Shown: positions 1-4,904 of the stretch, in pieces
How the letters are laid out: each line of letters opens with the position of its first letter
Position numbering within the stretch: the stretch's first letter is position 1
Source: an uncultured Erysipelotrichaceae bacterium
GTDB taxonomy: Bacteria > Bacillota_I > Bacilli_A > Erysipelotrichales > Erysipelotrichaceae
Direction: 5' to 3'
Assembly (NCBI GenBank): GCA_902796525.1
Contig: CADBPB010000116.1
Coordinates: 1-5,255, forward strand
DNA: 5,255 bases
Notes under the pieces: generated by a model
What the model saw: only the letters and a program-made list of their open reading frames with translations
Databases searched by the model: none
Told to the model about the DNA's origin: nothing
Translations under genes and position numbers: made by a program

Positions 1-272
1 CCGACGCTGTGATAGACCGAGAACAGTGCCGATCCCCCGAAACCCAGGAAAGCTCCCAGCGCATACAGCAATCCCGAAATCGGCGAAGTCAGCGATACGA
101 CAGCCAGACCCACTTCTCCCAGACCGTTGCCGATCGCATAAGCATCCACAAAGAAGGTTAGCGACGCAGCAGCCATGGCGATGAAATTGGGAATCAGGGA
201 ACTCACAAAGAGCCGATGCACGGGTTTGTTCAAGATATCTTCCTGATTCGTTTTGTTCTTTCTGATGGTCAT
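1..272 (-). CDS. MATE-family multidrug/organic cation efflux transporter, N-terminal part (cut by window edge)
   Basis: The first 90 residues of an inner-membrane transporter are visible; the gene runs off the left edge. Seen: a basic cytoplasmic start (MTIRKNKTNQ), the PVHRLFVSSLIPNF stretch leading into TM1 at about residues 21-42, then FVDAYAIGNGLGEVGLA (41-57) and a second hydrophobic segment at about 57-88 with SPISGLLYALGAFLGFGGSALFS. This matches the start of MATE proteins of the MepA/DinF type, where a TM1 [F/I]VDxxxIGxGxG motif is followed by a G-A-x-ALIS-like TM2. Family members export drugs or organic cations using Na+ or H+ gradients; the substrate here cannot be inferred. The ATG at 272-270 is fixed by an in-frame TAA five codons upstream. 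The ribosome binding site is weak, with no clear AGGAGG. The gene is divergent from the AraC-family gene, which could be its regulator. No frameshift is seen. Confidence 0.82.
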   Translation of the reverse strand, partial: MTIRKNKTNQEDILNKPVHRLFVSSLIPNFIAMAAASLTFFVDAYAIGNGLGEVGLAVVSLTSPISGLLYALGAFLGFGGSALFSVYHSV

Positions 273-302
273 AGCGCTTTGGTCTTAACAGGTAGAAAAA
301 CA

Positions 303-310
303 AGTATAAT
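303..310. promoter_or_regulatory. Promoter -10 region of the araC-type gene, possibly bidirectional
   Basis: TATAAT at 305-310 is a perfect sigma-A/sigma-70 -10 box on the plus strand. The best -35 match is TTAACA (285-290, 5 of 6), but it lies only 14 bp upstream, shorter than the usual 16-18. The same -35 is 17 bp from an overlapping weaker box AATAAT at 308-313. On the minus strand the same bases read TATACT (308-303, 5 of 6), which would start a transcript near 296 and give the MATE gene a leader of about 24 nt, although no good -35 is seen for that direction. The element therefore has the symmetry of divergent promoters. Transcription starts are inferred, not seen. Confidence 0.6.
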
Positions 311-318
311 AATGTTGT

Positions 319-1170
319 ATGAAACTGAATGTTGAGCAGATGCAGACGATCGAGATCCCCGGAAACGATACAGCCGTCATATCCGGACTGCAAGAGCAAT
401 GCCTCTTCATTTTTGATGAGGGCAAAGGCGGTCTGTCCGATAAGAGCTATATCCTTTCCTATCATGAGCACAGCGTCGTCCTGGTCCGTTCCTGCAAGGA
501 ACTGATCATCTCCAACGATCTGCAACAAAGCATTTCGGTCCAGTATATTCCGATCGGATCGCAGATCCTGGCTCCGGATCCGCAGTATCTGCGACTCCTG
601 GATGTTCTCAAGAAAAGCAAGGATGCGATCACGGTCATCGAGGTCGATGACGAGACTTTCGCAGATATCCGCGAATACTGCACGCTGATCCGGCGGGAGA
701 GCCGAAACGATCGTCCCTATTCTCTCCGTTTCATGAAGATGCTGGAAAGCTTACTGGCCGCCTACATCTCCCGCTATCTGATGCTGTCATGGCAGATCCG
801 GTCTCCGGAGAATACCGCGATCGATGCCGCCGAGAAAATGCGTTCCCTGATCGACAGTCACTACGAACTGCCGCTGTCTCTGTCCTATTTCTCTGCTGAA
901 TTAGGACTGTCCGAGCAGCATCTCTCCAAGATCTTCAAAGAGAAGTATGGAGTCAGTTACATCGATCATCTGAATCGCGTCCGGATCGGACATGCCCGAC
1001 AGTTCTTAAGCGACACCAATGATCTGATCACCGATATCGCTCTGGATGTCGGCTACAACAATTCGACGCATTTCTGTACGACTTTCAAGAGACTCACAGG
1101 CATGTCTCCCAATCAGTATCGGAAGGCGCACCGCAGGAAAGCGAATCTCAATGATTCTGAATCTGTCTGA
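319..1170 (+). CDS. AraC-family transcriptional regulator
   Basis: A 283-residue DNA-binding regulator, the usual length for the family. The C-terminal AraC/XylS domain spans about 170-270. Its first helix-turn-helix is near 187-208 (LSYFSAELGLSEQHLSKIF), and the second near 235-258 (ITDIALDVGYNNSTHF), followed by the family signature FKRLTGMSPNQYRK (256-269). The N-terminal part (about 10-90) is beta-rich and could be a cupin-like ligand-binding fold, but it is diverged and gives no ligand. A helical linker lies at about 135-180. The ATG at 319 has an in-frame TAA at 310-312 just before it and no Shine-Dalgarno, so either it is translated leaderless or Met8 (340-342) is the real start. It is divergent from the MATE gene and convergent with the sugar-transport operon; either may be its target. 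Such regulators often activate neighbouring sugar-uptake genes, but no operator can be assigned. The family call is sure, the target is not. Confidence 0.93.
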   Translation: MKLNVEQMQTIEIPGNDTAVISGLQEQCLFIFDEGKGGLSDKSYILSYHEHSVVLVRSCKELIISNDLQQSISVQYIPIGSQILAPDPQYLRLLDVLKKSKDAITVIEVDDETFADIREYCTLIRRESRNDRPYSLRFMKMLESLLAAYISRYLMLSWQIRSPENTAIDAAEKMRSLIDSHYELPLSLSYFSAELGLSEQHLSKIFKEKYGVSYIDHLNRVRIGHARQFLSDTNDLITDIALDVGYNNSTHFCTTFKRLTGMSPNQYRKAHRRKANLNDSESV

Positions 1171-1193
1171 AAGCAATCGAACGATTGCTTTTT
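1171..1193. terminator. Intrinsic terminator shared by convergent genes
   Basis: A perfect 8-bp stem, AAGCAATC (1171-1178) with GATTGCTT (1183-1190), closes a GAAC loop. On the plus strand it ends in TTTTT (1189-1193), a proper intrinsic terminator for the AraC-type gene. On the minus strand the same hairpin is followed only by TTTC, so it is a weaker terminator for the sugar operon. The stem begins directly after the regulator's TGA and one base after the TAA of the ATPase gene, so it occupies the entire gap between the genes. Confidence 0.85.
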
Positions 1194-2343
1194 AATATTC
1201 CAGGTTGTTTTGCGTTTCCTTGGAGAAAAGATGGACCACTTCTTCCGGGAAACTGAAATCGACTTCGGCTCCGGAATCCATGACGGATCTGCCTCTGATA
1301 ACGTTCGTCGGAACGATGATGATCGATTCCTGTCCGTTCGCCGTAACATGCAGATGGACTTCCGAACCCATCATTTCCGAGACGTCGACGACACTTCGGA
1401 TGACATTGTCGCCTTCTGCCAGCACGATGTGTTCCGGACGCACACCGACCGTCACGTCCTGGGAAACGACGCCGTTGGCTTTCAGGCGCTCGTTCTTTTC
1501 TTTGCCTAAGGCGACCTTCATCCCCTGGATCTCGACCGTATACTTGCCATTATCTTCCAGCAGTCTGCCGTCATAGAAGTTCATCTGCGGCGTGCCGATG
1601 AAACCGGCTACAAACAGATTGTGCGGATTGTCGAAGACTTCCTGCGGCGTACCGATCTGCTGGACCACGCCGTCTTTCATGATGACGATGCGGTCACCCA
1701 GAGTCATGGCTTCCGTCTGGTCATGCGTGACATAGATGAAGGTCGTATGGATCCTCTTGCGCAGCTTGAGGATCTCCGCTCTCATCTGGTTTCTTAATTT
1801 CGCATCCAGGTTGGACAGCGGCTCATCCATCAGCAGGACCTTCGGCTCTCTGACGATCGCGCGGCCGATGGCAACACGCTGCTTCTGACCGCCGGACAAA
1901 GCCTTCGGTTTGCGGTCAAGATATTCGGTGATACCCAGGATCTCGGCTGCTTCTTCGACTTTCTTGTCGATATATTCTTTCTTTTTTTTCTGAACTTTCA
2001 AAGGGAATTCCATATTCTGACGGACCGTCATATGCGGATACAACGCATAGTTCTGGAACACCATGGAGATATCCCTGTCCTTCGGAGCGACTTCGTTCAT
2101 CAGCACGTCGTCGATATACAGTTCGCCGCCGGTGATCTCTTCCAGACCCGCAACCATGCGAAGCGTCGTAGACTTGCCGCAGCCGGAAGGACCGACCAGA
2201 ACGATGAACTCGTTGTCTTTGATTTCCAGATTGAAATCATCAACTGCCAGAACGCCTTCGGCCGTCTCTTTCAGGTTATGTTTATTGTCGTTATGTGATT
2301 TCGGATAGACTTTCTTGATATTTTTTAATGTTACTGTAGACAT
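1192..2343 (-). CDS. msmK: CUT1-type sugar ABC transporter ATP-binding protein (MsmK/UgpC/MalK type)
   Basis: The 383-residue cytoplasmic ATPase that powers carbohydrate import; full length for the family. Visible motifs in order: A-loop Tyr13 (KVYP), Walker A GPSGCGKST (51-59), Q-loop MVFQNYALYPH (94-104), signature LSGGQ (149-153), Walker B VLLMDEP (169-175), D-loop SNLD (177-180) and H-loop VTHDQTEA (205-212). The C-terminal TOBE/OB regulatory region follows (about 240-383), with GTPQMNF (250-256) and VGVRPEHI (299-306). All catalytic residues are present. It is the last gene of the operon, 18 bp after the MalG-type permease, with a good AAAGGA ribosome binding site. A hydrophilic insert of roughly 15 residues (about 15-30, KSHNDNKHNLKETAEG) sits between the A-loop and the LAVDDFNLEI strand, longer than in MalK of E. 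coli. An A8 run encodes Lys119-121 and forms a possible slippery site. Such ATPases can serve several sugar importers, so the symbol names the type, not a specific substrate. Confidence 0.95.
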   Translation of the reverse strand: MSTVTLKNIKKVYPKSHNDNKHNLKETAEGVLAVDDFNLEIKDNEFIVLVGPSGCGKSTTLRMVAGLEEITGGELYIDDVLMNEVAPKDRDISMVFQNYALYPHMTVRQNMEFPLKVQKKKKEYIDKKVEEAAEILGITEYLDRKPKALSGGQKQRVAIGRAIVREPKVLLMDEPLSNLDAKLRNQMRAEILKLRKRIHTTFIYVTHDQTEAMTLGDRIVIMKDGVVQQIGTPQEVFDNPHNLFVAGFIGTPQMNFYDGRLLEDNGKYTVEIQGMKVALGKEKNERLKANGVVSQDVTVGVRPEHIVLAEGDNVIRSVVDVSEMMGSEVHLHVTANGQESIIIVPTNVIRGRSVMDSGAEVDFSFPEEVVHLFSKETQNNLEY

Positions 2344-2361
2344 AGATTGATTCCTTTCTGA

Positions 2362-3189
2362 TTATCCTTTGATACCGCCGGAGGTCATGCCTTCGATAAA
2401 TTTCCTCTGCATGAAAGCAAACAGGATACATACCGGAACGATGATCATGGACGCTGCCGCCAGCAGCATCGCATACTGGTTGCCGCGGTCCCATACCATG
2501 GAAGCGATACCTACCGGCAAGGTGAACAGTTTTCTTGTATCGACACTGATCAAAGGCCACATGAATGAGTTATAGGATGCCATGAACAGGAAGATGACCA
2601 GCGAGGATGTCGTGGAATTGGCCATCGGCATGGCGATCCTCGCCCAGATCTCGAACTGCGAGCAGCCATCGACCTCGGCCGCTTCCAGATAATCATCCGG
2701 AAGATCCAGATAGAACTGCCGCATCAGGAAGATGCCGAAGATATTGACGAAATACGGGATCGTCAGCACCTTGTAGGAGTTGGTCCACTTGATTCCGACC
2801 ATCAGCTTATAGACCGTAGGCATCAGCGTCTCATACGGGATCATCATGCATGCCAGAACGACCAGGAAAATGGCGTTCTTGAAAGGAAAATCATATTTCG
2901 CAAAGATATAGCCGATCAAAGAAGAACTGATGACGCCAACCAAAGTATTCAGACCTGCGGTGACCAGAGAGTTGATGTAGTACTGGCCAAACGGCATCTG
3001 CTTGAAAACGGAAGTATAGTTAGCGATCGTAAAATTCTCCGGAAAGAAAGTCGGCGGCATGCTTAGAAGTTCGTTCTGCGGCTTAAAAGAGCTTAAGAAC
3101 ATCCAGACGAACGGGAAGAAGGATACGAAGGCGATGAGCGTCATCATGACGAACATCAGCCAGTAGCTCAGATTATGTTTCTTTTTCAT
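2362..3189 (-). CDS. CUT1-type sugar ABC transporter permease, MalG type
   Basis: A 275-residue inner-membrane permease, one half of the translocation pore. Six membrane segments are visible at about 10-33, 73-97, 104-126, 139-160, 190-214 and 238-260. The cytoplasmic EAA loop EAAEVDGCSQFEIWARIAMP (169-188) is the coupling helix that contacts the ATPase. Other family marks are FPFVWMFLSSFKP (25-37), the NYTSVF stretch (57-62), FLMRQFYLDLPDDYLEAA (154-171) and the C-terminal FIEGMTSGGIKG, the usual end of MalG/AmyC-like proteins. The ATG at 3189 overlaps the stop of the MalF-type gene by 4 bp (ATGA) and has a perfect AAGGAGG (3206-3200) ten bases upstream, so translation is probably coupled and the two subunits made in equal amounts. 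Substrate specificity cannot be read from the sequence; CUT1 systems usually carry di- and oligosaccharides, polyols or glycerol phosphates. Confidence 0.95.
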   Translation of the reverse strand: MKKKHNLSYWLMFVMMTLIAFVSFFPFVWMFLSSFKPQNELLSMPPTFFPENFTIANYTSVFKQMPFGQYYINSLVTAGLNTLVGVISSSLIGYIFAKYDFPFKNAIFLVVLACMMIPYETLMPTVYKLMVGIKWTNSYKVLTIPYFVNIFGIFLMRQFYLDLPDDYLEAAEVDGCSQFEIWARIAMPMANSTTSSLVIFLFMASYNSFMWPLISVDTRKLFTLPVGIASMVWDRGNQYAMLLAAASMIIVPVCILFAFMQRKFIEGMTSGGIKG

Positions 3190-4154
3190 GCGGCTTCCGC
3201 CTCCTTTTTAACAGCAGTTTTCTTTCTAGGTTTCGGTTCTCTCTCGGTGGTAAGGATCCACTGGATCAACGAGAAGAACAGGATGATCAGCATCAGCACC
3301 AGCGACATCGCCGATGAGAAACCAGTATTGCCTTGTTCGATGCCTTGCTGGTAGATATAGAACAGCATGACATAGGTGCTCGTTCCAGGCGTTCCGTTGG
3401 TCAGAAGCTGTACCGGCGTAAAGAACATGAAGGCGCTGGTCGTCAGCATGATGCCGACAAAGAGCAGCGTGTTCTTCAGCATCGGCAGCGTGACATGGAA
3501 GAACTGCGTCCAGTAGGAAGCGCCGTCCAGAGAAGCGGCTTCATAAAGCGACTTGTCGATGCTGCGGATCGCTGCCAGCAGGATGATGGCATAATAGCCG
3601 AAGACCGACCAGATGTGGATCGCACAGAGCGAATACATCGCCTGCGCCTGCGATTTCAGGAACTGCTGGGATGGGATCCCCATCAGATTCAGCAGGAAAT
3701 TCAGTACGCCATACTGTCCGTGATAGATCCATCGCCAGACCAGACAGGCTGCGGTCAGGGATATGATATTCGGCAGGAAGACCGCAAAGGTATAGACCTT
3801 GCTGCTGCGTTCCGATAAGGCATCAAGACCCAGAGCCGTCAGCATCGATAGCAGCAAAGATACCGGAACGATGACCAGAGCGGCTTTCAGCGAATTCTTG
3901 ATGGATATCATTGCCGTCGCATTGGAGAACATCTTCTGGAACTGATACAGTCCGACGAAGTTCTGCCTGTCATACCCCATCTTGGCATCGGTAAAGCTGT
4001 AGAAGATGACCGAAGCCAGCGGGATCAGCATGTACACCAGCATCCAGATCGCGAATGGCAAAAGGATCGCCAAGGCGAATGCCATTCTTTTGGATTTCCT
4101 GGTTCTGAGTATCCCTTTCTTAGGGGATGGACTCTTGGGGTTTTTCACATCCAT
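3186..4154 (-). CDS. CUT1-type sugar ABC transporter permease, MalF type
   Basis: The 322-residue partner permease. A basic, proline-containing cytoplasmic tail (1-24) precedes TM1 (about 26-52); further membrane segments lie at about 88-112, 120-143, 172-197, 227-247 and 280-302. Family marks are FVGLYQFQKMF (66-76), FLPNIISLTAACLVWRWIY (126-144), QYGVLNFLL (147-155) and the EAA loop EAASLDGASYWTQFFHVTLP (205-224) that docks on the ATPase. The ATG at 4154-4152 is chosen over an in-frame GTG two codons upstream: AAAGGAG (4169-4163) is 8 bases from the ATG but would be only 2 from the GTG. The protein ends in a highly charged tail of about 20 residues (EREPKPRKK...KKEAEAA). The coding sequence of that tail contains the ribosome binding site of the next gene. 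Together with the MalG-type permease and the MsmK-type ATPase it forms a carbohydrate importer core. Confidence 0.95.
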   Translation of the reverse strand: MDVKNPKSPSPKKGILRTRKSKRMAFALAILLPFAIWMLVYMLIPLASVIFYSFTDAKMGYDRQNFVGLYQFQKMFSNATAMISIKNSLKAALVIVPVSLLLSMLTALGLDALSERSSKVYTFAVFLPNIISLTAACLVWRWIYHGQYGVLNFLLNLMGIPSQQFLKSQAQAMYSLCAIHIWSVFGYYAIILLAAIRSIDKSLYEAASLDGASYWTQFFHVTLPMLKNTLLFVGIMLTTSAFMFFTPVQLLTNGTPGTSTYVMLFYIYQQGIEQGNTGFSSAMSLVLMLIILFFSLIQWILTTEREPKPRKKTAVKKEAEAA

Positions 4155-4208
4155 AAGCACTTCTCCTTTGTTTTGTGTTTCATCTATTGCATTGTTTATT
4201 AAATCGTT
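4155..4208 (-). promoter_or_regulatory. AT-rich intra-operon leader with the start-deciding ribosome binding site of the MalF-type gene
   Basis: This 54-bp gap is the longest inside the operon, whereas other junctions overlap by 4 bp or are 18 bp apart. It is clearly more A/T-rich than the flanking genes. It holds AAAGGAG at 4169-4163, which places the start of the permease at 4154. No stable hairpin is seen, so transcription should read through. A TTTAAT at 4203-4198 resembles a -10 box but lacks a -35 match, so an internal promoter is not supported. An unstructured A-rich leader may raise permease translation relative to the upstream gene (inference). Confidence 0.6.
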
Positions 4209-4904
4209 TCAGGCAATCTTTTCGATCTTCAGATTGCTTACCAGATAGCGGTATCCGGCTTCCTTGAGATAACTGTGGGCAAACACAGACCGGCGGTACT
4301 CGTCGCCGCCCCGCCAGCAGAATACGGTCACTTCCGCCCCGGTCATCTCTTCCAGTCTTCTGCGCGAATCGACGATCTCCTTTTTCAATATTTCCGGATC
4401 CAGGCTCTCATCCAGTCTGGCATGATTCCCCGTATGGCAGGCGATCACATGGTTTTTGGCAATCTCTCTGATCTCGTCCCAGGTCATCGCGCAGCGGGGA
4501 TCATCATATTCTTCCTGCCCAAAGAGCCTCAAGCCATGCGGTTTGCAGTAAGCGACTTGTTCCTCGACAGGAATGTCAGGGAAGAAAGCGGGAAGATAGA
4601 ACCAGCCGGTAAATCCTTCCTCGTTCAGTACTTTGGCCATGACATCATAGCCGTTCCGCCATCCTTCGAATACGGCAGGAATCAGTCCCGGCTTGTCATA
4701 AGGCCATTTCCCTGTTTCGCACCATGCATCCAGATCTTTTACGCTGACCGGATGGTAGCACTTCCGGAAAGCTCTGATCTCCTGACGGAACCGTTCTTCA
4801 TCGGCATGCAGCGTCGCATGGTAGTTGACGACTCTAAGGAAAGTGCCTCTTTCAACCAGACCTGAGATCTCCTGTGCTTTCTGCCAATCCTGTTCCGGCG
4901 TCAT
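4209..4904 (-). CDS. Cytoplasmic NodB/CE4-like polysaccharide deacetylase-fold protein with degenerate motif 1
   Basis: 231 residues, with no signal peptide and no membrane segment, so probably cytoplasmic. The layout follows the NodB homology fold: VVNYHAT (25-31) like the usual first-strand MYH; a VSVKDLDAW helix (53-61); PAVFEGWRNGYDVMAKVL (76-93) where the family has TFDDGYxxNY; GFTGWFYLP (97-105) like GxxATFFLP; ACHTGNHARLD (155-165), matching the metal-binding HxxxH motif 2 (His157, His161); helix LDPEILKKEIVDSRRRLEEMTG (168-189); VFCWRGGDEY (194-203) at the motif 3 position; and KEAGYRYLVSN (214-224). Family enzymes remove N- or O-acetyl groups from sugars using a divalent metal. Here the catalytic/metal Asp-Asp of motif 1 is a single Glu80 and the segment is one residue shorter, so activity may be altered or lost. 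Its ATG overlaps the preceding stop (ATGA), with AAAAGGG 6 bases upstream. Position ahead of the importer suggests action on an imported acylated saccharide (inference). Fold fairly sure, reaction uncertain. Confidence 0.75.
   Translation of the reverse strand: MTPEQDWQKAQEISGLVERGTFLRVVNYHATLHADEERFRQEIRAFRKCYHPVSVKDLDAWCETGKWPYDKPGLIPAVFEGWRNGYDVMAKVLNEEGFTGWFYLPAFFPDIPVEEQVAYCKPHGLRLFGQEEYDDPRCAMTWDEIREIAKNHVIACHTGNHARLDESLDPEILKKEIVDSRRRLEEMTGAEVTVFCWRGGDEYRRSVFAHSYLKEAGYRYLVSNLKIEKIA

Noticed and set aside
271..278. Short palindrome AGCGCT next to the MATE start as an operator candidate
   Set aside because: Six bases are too short to support an operator and no second copy was seen in the gap.
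1205..1576. Overlapping plus-strand frames opposite the C-terminal part of the ATPase gene
   Set aside because: They cover the conserved TOBE/OB region of the ATPase, lack ribosome binding sites and resemble no known protein.
3333..3818. A 161-codon open frame on the plus strand opposite the MalF-type permease
   Set aside because: It lies inside a permease with all family motifs. The predicted protein is rich in Arg, Gln and Asp with no domain character, typical of a shadow frame.
4145..4183. A 12-codon frame (MKHKTKEKCLWM) on the minus strand overlapping the MalF-type start, as a possible leader peptide
   Set aside because: There is no ribosome binding site before its ATG and no attenuator hairpin after it. 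Its length and composition are expected by chance in an A-rich leader.
4195..4211. Possible catabolite-responsive element at TGAAACGATTTA on the minus strand
   Set aside because: It starts like TGWAANCG, but the central CG is one base out of register and the right half-site is missing.
4190..4226. Possible internal operon promoter with TTTAAT at 4203-4198 on the minus strand
   Set aside because: The position 17 bp upstream reads ATCGAA, not near TTGACA, and there is no extended -10 TG. The match is expected by chance in an AT-rich gap.
4275..4865. A 196-codon open frame on the plus strand opposite the NodB-like gene
   Set aside because: It is fully antisense to a gene with recognisable fold motifs and an ATGA-coupled start. 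It has no ribosome binding site and its protein has no recognisable domain, so it is a by-product of codon use.
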